Assembly (NCBI RefSeq): GCF_028649475.1
Contig: NZ_JAQSIP010000001.1
Location: 62,001-126,000, forward strand
Length of the DNA stretch: 64,000 nucleotides
Direction of reading: 5' to 3'
From: Curvibacter cyanobacteriorum
GTDB lineage: Bacteria > Pseudomonadota > Gammaproteobacteria > Burkholderiales > Burkholderiaceae_C
This document shows positions 37,080 to 46,498 of the stretch, one piece after another. Position numbers and translations under genes: made by a program. The notes beneath the pieces were generated by a model. It did no database searches and was not told the origin of the DNA. It worked only from the letters and a program-made list of their open reading frames with translations. Each line of letters begins with the position of its first letter. The stretch's first letter is position 1.

Positions 37080-37132
37080 TCTTATATAAGACATAAGACA
37101 AATTGACCGGAGGCTCGTAACCCGAGTACACT
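37080..37132 (+). promoter_or_regulatory. mdh: mdh promoter with a GntR-like operator
   Basis: TCTTATATAAGA (37080-37091) is a perfect 12-bp palindrome, followed by a further half site, CATAAGAC. Just downstream is TTGACC (37103-37108), an 18-bp spacer and TACACT (37127-37132), a plausible sigma-70 promoter reading toward mdh. The site is also in position to control the divergent GntR gene. Confidence 0.65.
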
Positions 37133-37225
37133 CCTTGGCTGTTTCGCAGGGCTTGGGCCTATGGTTCCTGAAACAGGTCCAGCACTGTGGCGACACCCGT
37201 TTTACACAACCTCCTGGAGTTCCTC

Positions 37226-38212
37226 ATGAGCAAAAAGCCCGTTCGTGTTGCCGTTACCGGCGCCGCTGGCCAAATCGGTTACGCCCTGCTGTTCCGCATC
37301 GCCTCCGGCGAAATGCTGGGCAAGGATCAGCCCGTGATCCTGCAATTGCTCGAAATCCCCGATGAAAAGGCTCAGAACGCGCTCAAGGGCGTGATCATGG
37401 AGCTCGAAGACTGCGCTTTCCCGCTGCTGGCTGGCATCGAAGCCCACAGCGACCCGATGACCGCCTTCAAGGACACCGACTACGCTCTGCTGGTGGGCTC
37501 GCGTCCGCGCGGCCCGGGCATGGAGCGTGCCGAACTGCTGGCCGTCAACGGCGCCATCTTCATCGGCCAGGGCAAGGCCCTGAACGCCGTCGCTTCGCGT
37601 GACGTCAAGGTGCTGGTGGTCGGCAACCCCGCCAACACCAACGCCTACATCGCCATGAAGTCGGCTCCGGACCTGCCGGCCAAGAACTTCACCGCCATGC
37701 TGCGCCTGGACCATAACCGTGCCGCTTCGCAATTGGCTGCCAAGACCGGCAAGGCCGTGTCGGACATCGAGAAGCTGACCGTCTGGGGCAACCACTCGCC
37801 CACCATGTACGCTGACTACCGCTTTGCCACCATCGGCGGCGAATCGGTCAAGGCCCTGATCAACGACGAAACCTGGAACCGCGAAACCTTCCTGCCCACC
37901 GTGGGCAAGCGTGGTGCCGCGATCATCGCCGCCCGTGGTCTGTCGTCGGCTGCTTCGGCTGCCAACGCGGCCATCGACCACATGCGCGACTGGGCCCTGG
38001 GCACCAACGGCAAGTGGGTCACCATGGGCATCCCGTCGGATGGCTCCTACGGCATCCCCAAGGACGTCATGTTCGGCTTCCCGGTCACCTGCGAAAACGG
38101 CGAATACAAGATCGTCCAAGGTCTGGACATCGACGCTTTCTCGCAAGAGTGCATCAACAAGACGCTCAAGGAACTGACCGACGAGCAAGCTGGCGTGGCC
38201 CACCTGCTCTGA
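37226..38212 (+). CDS. mdh: Malate dehydrogenase
   Basis: 328-residue NAD-dependent enzyme of the TCA cycle, of the type found in betaproteobacteria and Thermus. The Rossmann start [19 protein letters not shown], the substrate-binding [17 protein letters not shown] and RLDHNRA, and the active-site WGNHSPTMY (catalytic His) are all present. ATG 37226 (MSKKPVRV) follows CTCCTGGAG. It leads the plus-strand mdh-CitE-like-exported protein-acnB group. Confidence 0.97.
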   Translation: MSKKPVRVAVTGAAGQIGYALLFRIASGEMLGKDQPVILQLLEIPDEKAQNALKGVIMELEDCAFPLLAGIEAHSDPMTAFKDTDYALLVGSRPRGPGMERAELLAVNGAIFIGQGKALNAVASRDVKVLVVGNPANTNAYIAMKSAPDLPAKNFTAMLRLDHNRAASQLAAKTGKAVSDIEKLTVWGNHSPTMYADYRFATIGGESVKALINDETWNRETFLPTVGKRGAAIIAARGLSSAASAANAAIDHMRDWALGTNGKWVTMGIPSDGSYGIPKDVMFGFPVTCENGEYKIVQGLDIDAFSQECINKTLKELTDEQAGVAHLL

Positions 38213-38229
38213 TCGGCCAGGCTGTGTCC

Positions 38230-39219
38230 ATGAAGCATCCGCGCGAGGTCTTGCTCGAAGCGCAGGCCCAACAGGGCTTGCTGCCAGTCTGTGATCACTA
38301 CAGCGGCGTCGAGCTGCGGATGCGCAAAAGCCTGCAATTGCAGGCTGAAATGACCGAGCGCCTGGGCACCTGCGTCTTCGACGTCACCCTTGACTGCGAA
38401 GACGGTGCCCCGGCCGGTGCCGAGGCGGAACACGCCGCCCTGGTCGCCGAGCTGGCTTTGGGCGCTGCGCCCGGGGCCCGCGTGGCGGCCCGGGTGCACC
38501 CGGTCGACCACCCCTCTTTTGACGCTGACGTTCAGACCATCGTGGGTCGAGCCGGCAACCGCCTGTGCCATGTGATGGTGCCCAAGGTGGAGACCGTGCA
38601 GGACGTCGAGCGTGCCGCGCGTGCCCTGGCGGCGGCCGGCCACCCGGACCTGCCCCTGCATGTGCTGATCGAGTCCCCGGGCGCGGTGCACCGGGCATTT
38701 GACATCGCGGCCTGCCCCCAGGTGCAGTCGCTGAGCTTTGGCTTGATGGACTTTGTTTCGGCCCACGCGGGCGCCATTCCCTCGGCGGGCATGGGCGCGA
38801 CGGGCCAGTTCACGCACCCTTTGGTGGTGCGCGCCAAGCTCGACATCGCCTCGGCTGCCCATGCACATGGCAAAGTGCCTTCGCACTGCGTGGTGACCGA
38901 ATTCAACGACCTGCCCGCCTTGCAAGCCGCTGCGCTCAAAGCCGCACGCGAGTTTGGCTACGCCCGGATGTGGAGCATCCACCCGGCCCAAATCCAACCC
39001 ATCCTCGATGCCTTTGCGCCCGAGGAGCGCGAGATCGAACTCGCCACCCGAATCATCACCTCGGCCCAGGCGGCCGAGTGGGCCCCCATCAGCCATGGGG
39101 GTCAATTGCACGACCGCGCCAGTTACCGGTATTTCTGGCAGGTGCTGGAGCGTGCACACCAAACTGGGCGACCTTTGCCCACTGAAGCGCGGGCGTATTT
39201 CGCGCCAGCGCATCCCTGA
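38230..39219 (+). CDS. CitE-like HpcH/HpaI-family lyase
   Basis: 329-residue TIM-barrel protein of the citrate lyase beta / malyl-CoA lyase family. Visible motifs are FDVTLDCEDGAPAG (metal and substrate site), VMVPKVETVQDVE and VLIESPGAVHRAFDIA. CoA-linked C-C bond cleavage or thioester hydrolysis (malyl-CoA, methylmalyl-CoA or citramalyl-CoA) is likely, but no citC/D/F citrate lyase genes are present, so a citrate lyase role is unlikely. It starts 17 bp after mdh and precedes acnB, an arrangement frequent in Burkholderiales. Confidence 0.9.
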   Translation: MKHPREVLLEAQAQQGLLPVCDHYSGVELRMRKSLQLQAEMTERLGTCVFDVTLDCEDGAPAGAEAEHAALVAELALGAAPGARVAARVHPVDHPSFDADVQTIVGRAGNRLCHVMVPKVETVQDVERAARALAAAGHPDLPLHVLIESPGAVHRAFDIAACPQVQSLSFGLMDFVSAHAGAIPSAGMGATGQFTHPLVVRAKLDIASAAHAHGKVPSHCVVTEFNDLPALQAAALKAAREFGYARMWSIHPAQIQPILDAFAPEEREIELATRIITSAQAAEWAPISHGGQLHDRASYRYFWQVLERAHQTGRPLPTEARAYFAPAHP

Positions 39220-39238
39220 CTCCCTGGAGGACCCCCTC

Positions 39239-39811
39239 ATGAAATCTCTGCTCATCGCCGCCCTGATGTTGGGCGCCGCGTCTTTGGTGTCGGCCCAGTC
39301 GACCGCCCAGGACGCACACCACAAGGCAGCCTCCGACAACAAGGCCAAGCCGGCCAAACCCAAGCCCAGTGCCAGCCGCACTGAAATCAAGACCACCGCC
39401 AAGAACATGGCCGCCGGGGTGGAGGCCGCCGAGGCCGCGCTGACGCCCGACGAACTGGCCCTGGCCGAGCTGGTGCACACCGGCCGCATGGCCTGTGAAC
39501 TGGGCGCTGTGGTCAACGTCAAGGCCGACGACAAAGCCCCGGGTCACTTTGAAGTGACGGGCAAAGGCTTCAAGTACCGCATGGTCCCGGTGGCCAGCCG
39601 CACGGGCGCGCTGCGCCTTGAGGACGAGAAAGCCGGTGCAGTCTGGATCCAGCTGGCCAACAAATCCATGCTCATGAACCAAAAGATTGGTCAGCGTCAG
39701 GCTGACGAATGCATGAGCCCCGAGCAGGCCATCGTGGCCGAAGCCCTGCGCAAGAACCCGGTGCCGGGTCTGCTCGATGCGCCTGGCACGGCTTCTGCGT
39801 CCGCCAAGTAA
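39239..39811 (+). CDS. Small exported protein of unknown function between the CitE-like gene and acnB
   Basis: 190 residues. The first 20 (MKSLLIAALMLGAASLVSAQ) form a signal peptide with a likely cut after VSA. A Lys/Ala/Pro-rich linker follows, then a folded region (about 70-165) with two cysteines (GRMACELGAVVNV and ADECMSPEQA) that could form a disulfide. I do not recognise the family. ATG 39239 has a strong CTGGAGG upstream. It is 19 bp after the lyase gene and 45 bp before acnB, so it is co-transcribed with TCA genes although it is predicted to be periplasmic. Confidence 0.85.
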   Translation: MKSLLIAALMLGAASLVSAQSTAQDAHHKAASDNKAKPAKPKPSASRTEIKTTAKNMAAGVEAAEAALTPDELALAELVHTGRMACELGAVVNVKADDKAPGHFEVTGKGFKYRMVPVASRTGALRLEDEKAGAVWIQLANKSMLMNQKIGQRQADECMSPEQAIVAEALRKNPVPGLLDAPGTASASAK

Positions 39812-39856
39812 ATTTTTCCAAAAACCGCCCCATTAGTGAACTGACAGGAGAACGAC

Positions 39857-42448
39857 ATGTTGCAAGCCTATCGCCAACACACTGCCGAACGCGCAGCCCT
39901 GGGCATTCCGCCCCTGCCGCTGGAAGCCAAGCAAGTGGCCGAGTTGATCGAACTGATCAAGAACCCGCCCGCTGGCGAAGAAGCCTTCCTGCTCGACCTG
40001 CTGACGCACCGCGTGCCCCCGGGCGTGGACGATGCCGCCAAGGTCAAGGCCAGCTTCCTGGCCGCTGTGGCCCACGGCGAACTGAGCGTTGGCCTGATCT
40101 CCAAGGCCAAGGCCACCGAGTTGCTGGGCACCATGGTGGGTGGCTACAACGTGCACCCCCTGATCGAACTGCTGGACGACGCCGAAGTCGCCGGTGTGGC
40201 TGCTGAAGGTCTCAAGAAGACCCTGCTGATGTTCGACTTCTTCAACGACGTCGCCGAGAAGGCCAAGGCGGGCAACGCCAAGGCCAAGGAAGTGATCCAG
40301 AGCTGGGCCGAGGCCGAGTGGTTCACCAGCCGCCCCGAAGTCGAGAAGAAGATCACCGTCACCGTGTTCAAGGTGCCCGGCGAAACCAACACCGACGACC
40401 TGTCGCCCGCCCCGGACGCCTGGAGCCGCCCGGACATCCCGCTGCACTACCTGGCCATGCTGAAGAACACCCGCGAAGGCGCGGCCTTCAAGCCGGAAGA
40501 AGACGGCAAGCGCGGTCCGATGCAGTTCATCGAAGACCTCAAGAAGAAGGGCCACCTGGTGGCCTACGTCGGCGACGTGGTCGGCACCGGCTCGAGCCGC
40601 AAGTCGGCCACCAACAGCGTGATCTGGGCCACCGGCCAGGACATCCCTTTCGTGCCGAACAAGCGCTTTGGTGGTGTGACCCTGGGCGGCAAGATCGCTC
40701 CGATCTTCTTCAACACCCAGGAAGACTCGGGCTCGCTGCCGATCGAAGTCGATGTCTCCAAGCTCGAAATGGGCGATGTGGTCGACATCCTGCCCTACGA
40801 CGGCAAGATCGTGAAGAACGGCGACACCGTGGCCGAGTTCAAGCTCAAGAGCGATGTGCTGTTTGACGAAGTGCGCGCTGGCGGCCGCATCAACCTGATC
40901 ATTGGCCGTTCGCTGACCGCCAAGGCCCGCGAATTCCTGGGCCTGCCGGCCTCGACCCTGTTCCGCCTGCCGCAAGCCCCCGCCGCCACCCAGGCCGGCT
41001 TCACGCTGGCCCAGAAGATGGTTGGCCGCGCGGTCGGTCTGCCCGAAGGCCAAGGCGTGCGCCCGGGCACCTACTGCGAGCCGAAGATGACCACCGTGGG
41101 TTCGCAAGACACCACCGGCCCGATGACCCGCGACGAACTGAAGGACCTGGCTTGCCTGGGCTTCAGCGCCGACCTGGTGATGCAGTCCTTCTGCCACACC
41201 GCGGCTTACCCGAAGCCGGTCGACGTCAAGACCCACCGCGAACTGCCCGCCTTCATCAGCAACCGCGGCGGCGTGGCCCTGCGTCCGGGCGACGGCGTGA
41301 TCCACAGCTGGCTGAACCGCCTGCTGCTGCCGGACACCGTCGGCACCGGTGGCGACAGCCACACCCGTTTCCCGATCGGCATCTCGTTCCCGGCCGGTTC
41401 CGGTCTGGTGGCCTTCGGTGCCGCCACCGGCGTCATGCCGCTGGACATGCCTGAGTCGGTGCTGGTGCGCTTCAAGGGCGAAATGCAGCCGGGCGTGACC
41501 CTGCGCGACCTGGTGCACGCCATTCCGCTGTACGCCATCAAGGCTGGTCTGCTGACCGTGGCCAAGGCCGGCAAGAAGAACGTGTTCTCGGGCCGCATCC
41601 TCGAAATCGAAGGCCTGCCGGACCTGAAGGTTGAGCAAGCGTTTGAACTCTCGGACGCCTCGGCCGAACGTTCGGCCGCCGGTTGCACCATCAAGCTGAA
41701 CCCCGAGCCGATCAAGGAATACCTCACCAGCAACGTCGTGCTGATGAAGAACATGATTGCCGACGGTTACGCCGATGCCCGCACCCTGCAACGCCGCATC
41801 GAGAAGGTTGAAGCCTGGTTGGCCAACCCCAACCTGCTCGAAGCCGACAAGGACGCCGAGTACGCTGCCGTGATCGAGATCGATCTGGCCGACATCAAGG
41901 AACCCATCGTCTGCTGCCCGAACGACCCGGACGACGCCAAGTTCCTGTCCGAAGTCGCTGGCACCAAGATCGACGAGTCCTTCATCGGTTCTTGCATGAC
42001 CAACATCGGCCATTTCCGTGCCGCTGCCAAGCTGCTGGGCGGCCAGCGTGACATCCCCGTCAAGCTGTGGGTGGCCCCGCCGACCAAGATGGACCAGAGC
42101 GAGCTGATCAAGGAAGGTCACTACGCCGCCTTCGGTACCGCCGGTGCCCGCACCGAAATGCCGGGCTGCTCGCTGTGCATGGGCAACCAAGCCCAAGTGC
42201 GCGAAGGGGCCACCGTGATCTCCACCTCGACCCGCAACTTCCCGAACCGCCTGGGCAAGAACACCAACGTGTTCCTGGGCTCGGCCGAGCTGGCCGCCAT
42301 CGCGTCCAAGCTGGGCAAGCTGCCCACCGTGGCCGAGTACCACGAAGCCATGGGCGTGGTGAACAAGGACGGCGCTTCGATCTACAAGTACCTGAACTTC
42401 AACCAGATCGAAGAGTACGCGGACATCGCCAAGGGCGTGAGCGCCTGA
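39857..42448 (+). CDS. acnB: Aconitate hydratase B
   Basis: 863-residue [4Fe-4S] enzyme interconverting citrate and isocitrate, also 2-methyl-cis-aconitate hydratase in some bacteria. The AcnB N-terminal HEAT-like domain ([20 protein letters not shown]), swivel domain ([19 protein letters not shown]) and catalytic core are all present. Cluster cysteines are in [15 protein letters not shown] and [12 protein letters not shown], with the first near [10 protein letters not shown]. It is the last gene of the mdh group and ends before a strong terminator. Confidence 0.98.
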   Translation: MLQAYRQHTAERAALGIPPLPLEAKQVAELIELIKNPPAGEEAFLLDLLTHRVPPGVDDAAKVKASFLAAVAHGELSVGLISKAKATELLGTMVGGYNVHPLIELLDDAEVAGVAAEGLKKTLLMFDFFNDVAEKAKAGNAKAKEVIQSWAEAEWFTSRPEVEKKITVTVFKVPGETNTDDLSPAPDAWSRPDIPLHYLAMLKNTREGAAFKPEEDGKRGPMQFIEDLKKKGHLVAYVGDVVGTGSSRKSATNSVIWATGQDIPFVPNKRFGGVTLGGKIAPIFFNTQEDSGSLPIEVDVSKLEMGDVVDILPYDGKIVKNGDTVAEFKLKSDVLFDEVRAGGRINLIIGRSLTAKAREFLGLPASTLFRLPQAPAATQAGFTLAQKMVGRAVGLPEGQGVRPGTYCEPKMTTVGSQDTTGPMTRDELKDLACLGFSADLVMQSFCHTAAYPKPVDVKTHRELPAFISNRGGVALRPGDGVIHSWLNRLLLPDTVGTGGDSHTRFPIGISFPAGSGLVAFGAATGVMPLDMPESVLVRFKGEMQPGVTLRDLVHAIPLYAIKAGLLTVAKAGKKNVFSGRILEIEGLPDLKVEQAFELSDASAERSAAGCTIKLNPEPIKEYLTSNVVLMKNMIADGYADARTLQRRIEKVEAWLANPNLLEADKDAEYAAVIEIDLADIKEPIVCCPNDPDDAKFLSEVAGTKIDESFIGSCMTNIGHFRAAAKLLGGQRDIPVKLWVAPPTKMDQSELIKEGHYAAFGTAGARTEMPGCSLCMGNQAQVREGATVISTSTRNFPNRLGKNTNVFLGSAELAAIASKLGKLPTVAEYHEAMGVVNKDGASIYKYLNFNQIEEYADIAKGVSA

Positions 42449-42516
42449 TCCAGGGGCGCCACAGAGGGGGCCGGGCTGTGCCCGTGTCCCCGCTGAAACC
42501 CCAGGCTTCGCCTGCC

Positions 42517-42547
42517 ACCCACCAGCGTGCGCTGGTGGGTTTTTTTT
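42517..42547 (+). terminator. acnB: Strong intrinsic terminator after acnB
   Basis: CCCACCAGCG-TG-CGCTGGTGGG forms a perfect 10-bp stem, extended by one A-T pair, followed by TTTTTTTT. It lies 69 bases after the acnB stop codon. Confidence 0.92.
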
Positions 42548-42843
42548 CGCCTGCCGTTGGCGCAGCGGCTGCGGGCGGCACGCCCGGCCTCATCCCCAAC
42601 TTCTGTGGATAAGTCTGGGGAAGAGGTGCGGGCAGTGGCCCGAAAGCCAGGCGCCACAAGGCCTGGCACAGATTGCCTGTTCAACAGGCAGTGTGCAAAA
42701 GCCGACCAGCGGCAGGCGGCAGCACCGCCGCCGACCTCCTGCCAGCCCATGGCCAGGCCACCTCGAGTCTCACTTCAGACCCTGGCGCAGGTCCCACTTC
42801 AGGCCCCACCTCAGGCCTGCCTCGGTTCCTGGCCCCAGCCGTT
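42548..42843. other. Intergenic region with a DnaA box, palindrome and short direct repeats
   Basis: No gene. TGTGGATAA (42604-42612) is a perfect DnaA box on the minus strand. TGCCTGTT-C-AACAGGCA (42674-42690) is a perfect 17-bp inverted repeat. Three related 12-mers of the type CCACTTCAGGCC lie at 42770-42781, 42794-42805 and 42806-42817. None is near a replication gene. The region separates acnB from the end of a minus-strand gene. Confidence 0.6.
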
Positions 42844-45117
42844 TCAGCTGTCCTGGGTGGCGGGGGCGGCCTGAGGGGCCATGGCGGGCGCCGGACGCAG
42901 TTGGACCGGCACACCGCTGAGCACCGCGTTACCCGACAGGGGGTCGCGGGCCCGGTCGGACAGCAGGGCATTGAGGTTGACCCCGGGCCGCTGCGCGGCG
43001 AGCCCCAGCCGGGCCCCGGCCAGATCGTGGCCCCAGCCGTGGGGCAGGCTGACCACGCCGCGCATCATGCGGTCGCTGAACTCGACCTGCACCGACAGGC
43101 CCGGGCGATCGGCCGCATCGTCAGCGCTCGGGTCGTCGGCCGTCAACCACGCCATGGCACCATCTTGGAGCAGCAGGGTCTGCGCGTCCTCGGGGTGAAC
43201 CAAAAGCGTGCACCGGTGGGGGCCTTTGGCCAGGGTGGGCAGGTTGTGCATCCAGCTGTTGTTGGAGCGGCTGTCGCGCCGACCGATCAGCAGCAAGGCC
43301 GCTGGGGCTGCTGGCGCGTTCAGGGGCACCCGTTCCAAGTCTTTGAGCAAGGCGGGCGGGGCCAGGTCGATGCGCCCTGTTGTGGTGCGCAGCAGTTCGG
43401 GCAGGCGGGGTTGCAAGGGGCCCAGGTCCAGCCCGGCGGGCGTAGCCTGCACATCGGCGAAGCGCAGGCGGTAAGGGCCTTGGTCAAGCGCCTGCGCCAA
43501 CAGGCGTTGCGGGCCGTGCAGGCCGGCGGTGGCTTCGGACACGGCCTGGGCCTGTTCGGGCGGCAGGCGAGCGAGGTCGGTTTGAAACAGCCGCTCGTCC
43601 AGGGCGCGCGGGTCTTGGGGGCCACGGGCGCCCTGCACGATCGCGGCCAGGCGCAGCAGGGTTTCCCATTCCTCGGGTTGGCCTTCGGGGCGTGGCAGCA
43701 CCGGGTCACTGTAGCGCGCGTGGTTGCGCCAGGACATCTGCGGGTAGGGCACGTCGTAGTGCAGGTCCTCCAGCGGCGAGGGGCCGGGCAGGATGACGTC
43801 GGCGTGGCGGCTGGTCTCGTTGAGGTAGATGTCCAGGCTGAGCATGAAATCCAGGCCCTCGAAGCCTTGCGCGAGGCGGGCGCCGTTGGGGGCGGACAGC
43901 ACCGGGTTGGTGGCCAGCGTGATCACGGCGCGCACCTGGCCTTCGCCGGGGGTTTCCATCTCCTCAGCCAGGCAGGTCAGGGGCAGTTCGCCCATCACCT
44001 CGGGGGCCCCGCTGACCCGGCTGTGGTGGCGCCCCATGACGATGCCACGCCCCTGGCCTGGGGGGCCTTGGGTGTTGGCCGCGAAGGCCGCAGCGCGCGG
44101 GAACATCGTGCCCCCGACCTGGTCCATGTGGCCGCTGAGCAGGTTCAGCAGGTCAATCAACCAGGTGTTGAGGGTGCCGTAGGCCTGGGTGCAGGTGCCG
44201 ATGCGGCCATACACCGCGGCGCGGGGCGTCTGGGCCAGTTCACGCGCCAGGCGTTCAATGGTTGCGGCCGGGATGGCGCAGCGTTCGCTCATGCGCTGCG
44301 GCGTGAAGGGGCGCACCGCCTCGCGCACGGCCTCCAGTCCATCCAGCCACGGGGCGGCAGCGCCCAGCTGCACCAGGCCTTGGTCGAACAGGCTGTTCAA
44401 CAGGCCCAACAACAAGAACACATCGCCACCGGGGCGGATGAAGTGGTGTTCGTCGGCGAGTTGCGCGGTCTCGGTTTGGCGTGGGTCGATCACCACCAGT
44501 TTGCCACCTCGGCCTTGCATGGCCTTGGCCTGGCCACGGAAGTCGGGCACGGTCCACATGCTGCCGTTGCTGGCCACCGGGTTGGCGCCCAGCACCAGCA
44601 GCCAGTCGCTGTGGGCGATGTCGGGCACCGGCACGCTCATCCAGTGACCGTAAAGCAAGCCACTGACCACATGGCGCGGCATCTGGTCCAGGGTGGCGGC
44701 GCTGTAGATGTGCCGGGTGCCCAAGGCCTTGAGCAGCCGGGGGTAGTACAGCATCAGACCCAGCTTGTGCGAGGTGGGGTTGCCCGCCACCACCGCCACG
44801 CTGTGGGCCCCGTGGGCGGCCTGCACGGCGGGCAGGCGGCGTTCGATCTCGGCATAGGCTTCCTCCCAGCTGGCTGGCTCGAACACGCCGTGGCGCTTGA
44901 TCAGCGGTTGGCGCAAGCGGTCCGGGTCCTCGTGCAGGTCCTTCAAGGCCACGCCTTTGGGGCAGATGTAGCCGCGACTGAGGACGTCGGCTTCGTGACC
45001 CCGGATGCTGATCACCCGGCCGGATTGCACCTTGATCTCCAGCCCGCAACAGGCCTCGCACAAGGGGCAGATGCGGTGGTGGGTGCGGGTCGTGGAGGCG
45101 CTGTGGGTATCGCTCAT
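42844..45117 (-). CDS. Orphan molybdopterin (bis-MGD) oxidoreductase
   Basis: 757-residue member of the DMSO reductase superfamily. Cys17, Cys20, Cys24 and Cys52 (ICPLCEACC...YICPKG) should bind a [4Fe-4S] cluster, and the C-terminal cofactor-binding domain is present (RRDSRSNNSWMHNLP, SLPHGWGHD). At the usual molybdenum-ligand position (about residues 139-150, SAATLDQMPRHV) there is no Cys or Sec, so the ligand may be Asp, Ser or none. No Tat signal is seen, so it is cytosolic. No electron-transfer subunit gene adjoins it, and the substrate is unknown. ATG 45117 is used. Confidence 0.9.
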   Translation of the reverse strand: MSDTHSASTTRTHHRICPLCEACCGLEIKVQSGRVISIRGHEADVLSRGYICPKGVALKDLHEDPDRLRQPLIKRHGVFEPASWEEAYAEIERRLPAVQAAHGAHSVAVVAGNPTSHKLGLMLYYPRLLKALGTRHIYSAATLDQMPRHVVSGLLYGHWMSVPVPDIAHSDWLLVLGANPVASNGSMWTVPDFRGQAKAMQGRGGKLVVIDPRQTETAQLADEHHFIRPGGDVFLLLGLLNSLFDQGLVQLGAAAPWLDGLEAVREAVRPFTPQRMSERCAIPAATIERLARELAQTPRAAVYGRIGTCTQAYGTLNTWLIDLLNLLSGHMDQVGGTMFPRAAAFAANTQGPPGQGRGIVMGRHHSRVSGAPEVMGELPLTCLAEEMETPGEGQVRAVITLATNPVLSAPNGARLAQGFEGLDFMLSLDIYLNETSRHADVILPGPSPLEDLHYDVPYPQMSWRNHARYSDPVLPRPEGQPEEWETLLRLAAIVQGARGPQDPRALDERLFQTDLARLPPEQAQAVSEATAGLHGPQRLLAQALDQGPYRLRFADVQATPAGLDLGPLQPRLPELLRTTTGRIDLAPPALLKDLERVPLNAPAAPAALLLIGRRDSRSNNSWMHNLPTLAKGPHRCTLLVHPEDAQTLLLQDGAMAWLTADDPSADDAADRPGLSVQVEFSDRMMRGVVSLPHGWGHDLAGARLGLAAQRPGVNLNALLSDRARDPLSGNAVLSGVPVQLRPAPAMAPQAAPATQDS

Positions 45118-45678
45118 GGGCAGTCCTGGCGGCAGTGGCGGGGTGGCTGCATGGTGCCGCAGGCGGCTGGCCGGGCGCGATCACACGCGTGACAAGCCCC
45201 AGGGCCAGGAAGGAGCAATCTCGTCCACAACTTCTGTGGACAACTGTGTGGGTGACGTTGGGATGGGGGCTCAAAAGCCAATGCTGGCAAGGGTTTCAAC
45301 ACCCTGCCTCTTCTTTGTGCAGGGTTTACCCTGATCCCCAAAAATGCGCTCATTTGGCCAGAGCGGGCTGTGAAATGCCAGCAGCGAGGGGGGCGGTGCG
45401 CGGCTTCTGGCCCGCAAGATGTGTGAGTAAAAGTGCCCCGCGTCCGGCGCCTCCCCGGGCCTCCAGCGGCCTGCGCCGCCCCGCACAAGGGCCCTCCGCG
45501 CTGCCCGGGTCGGGCGCCAGGGGATCGGCGCTGGACGGTGCATGTAAGGCCTGACCGCAGCAACTTGCATTGCCTTGCTTTTGCCTCGCGGCGAGGCTGA
45601 GGCGACTTCTAAACTGGCCCGGCCAAGTCAGTGGGTCTGCCTTGGATGGATTGTTTACTACACATGAGGTGAGCTGAG
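45118..45678. other. 560-bp intergenic region with a paired DnaA-box-like inverted repeat
   Basis: No convincing gene. GTCCACA-ACTTC-TGTGGAC (45223-45241) is a perfect 7-bp inverted repeat whose right arm makes TGTGGACAA, a near-consensus DnaA box; the same CAACTTCTGTGGA string occurs at 42597. A small hairpin GCCTCG-CGG-CGAGGC lies at 45583-45597. The region separates the divergent molybdopterin gene and exported-protein gene and must hold their promoters, but none is obvious. Confidence 0.55.
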
Positions 45679-46236
45679 ATGAACAAGATGAAATGGGCTG
45701 CGGTCGCGTTGATGTTGGGGGCCGCTGTCGCAGCCCAGGCTCAGACGGCGGCCAAGCCGAACGCCCCGGTCCTGAAGGACGCGATCGTGATGGAGGATCA
45801 GATCCTCAGTCGTTTCAAGGTGCTGGCCGTGGATGTGGCCAAACGCCAGTTGCAACTGAAGACCGGCGAGTTGACGTTCAAGATCCGGGTGCGCGCCGGC
45901 GTGCCGATCGACAAGATCAAGGTGGGCGACGACATCGACGCCATGATGGTGGTGCGTGAAGTGCTGGCCTTGCGCAAGGGTGACGGCATCAGCAAGAGCG
46001 AAACCAGTGTCGTCGAAGCGCCGGACGGTTCGCTCGAGGGTCTGCGCATCGACCACATCTACAACGTCGTGGCGGTGGACGCCAACCAGGGCCGCATCCG
46101 CCTCAGCGATGCCTACCACCGGATGGCCTGGCTGAAAGTGCGCAGCCCCGACGTCATGAAGGACGTCAAGGTCGGTGACCAGGTCCGCGCCGTCCTGACA
46201 GTGGTGGAGGTCGCCGGTCTGCAAGCCAAGCCCTGA
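45679..46236 (+). CDS. Exported protein with two similar halves, function unknown
   Basis: 185 residues. A signal peptide (MNKMKWAAVALMLGAAVAAQAQ) with likely cut after AQA is followed by two related blocks of roughly 55 residues: VLAVDVAKRQLQLK...IDKIKVGDDIDAMMVVREVL and NVVAVDANQGRIRLS...MKDVKVGDQVRAVLTVVEVA. The duplicated beta-rich pattern with a KVGD turn suggests two small barrel-like domains. There is no membrane helix after the signal. I do not recognise the family. ATG 45679 has GAGGTGAGCTGAG upstream. It is alone between a divergent and a convergent gene. Confidence 0.85.
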   Translation: MNKMKWAAVALMLGAAVAAQAQTAAKPNAPVLKDAIVMEDQILSRFKVLAVDVAKRQLQLKTGELTFKIRVRAGVPIDKIKVGDDIDAMMVVREVLALRKGDGISKSETSVVEAPDGSLEGLRIDHIYNVVAVDANQGRIRLSDAYHRMAWLKVRSPDVMKDVKVGDQVRAVLTVVEVAGLQAKP

Positions 46237-46390
46237 TCGCTGACCCCAGGCCTGCCGCCGTTGACCGCCGGCGCGGTTGAGCCGGCGGCCCCAGGGTGGA
46301 GCGACGCCGCTCGATGCGGTCGACGTGGTCAACCCCACCGGTGTCACTCCGCGTGAGGCTGGAGGCCACGTCGGCGCTCGGCATGGCAAG

Positions 46391-46424
46391 GGACGGGGGC
46401 GAGGGGTGGGGGCGAGGGGTGGGC
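46391..46424 (+). other. G-run repeat, possible G-quadruplex, between convergent genes
   Basis: Two copies of the 13-mer GGGGGCGAGGGGT (46396-46408 and 46409-46421) are followed by GGG, giving five runs of three or more guanines with loops of 1-3 bases. It is in the 262-bp gap after the exported-protein gene, which also has a CCGCCGGC/GCCGGCGG hairpin (46265-46288). It could act as a transcription pause or end. Confidence 0.6.
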
Positions 46425-46498
46425 GCGGTACAAGCCGCGCCTGAAAACCGCCAAGCCGGTGCGCCGGCCTGGCCCTGCAGGCCCTGGCCGGGCCCGCT

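Noticed and set aside
42597-42612. Chromosomal origin suggested by the perfect DnaA box
   Set aside because: One box and a second weak pair 2.6 kb away, no dnaA, dnaN, gidA or parAB genes and no AT-rich unwinding region nearby.
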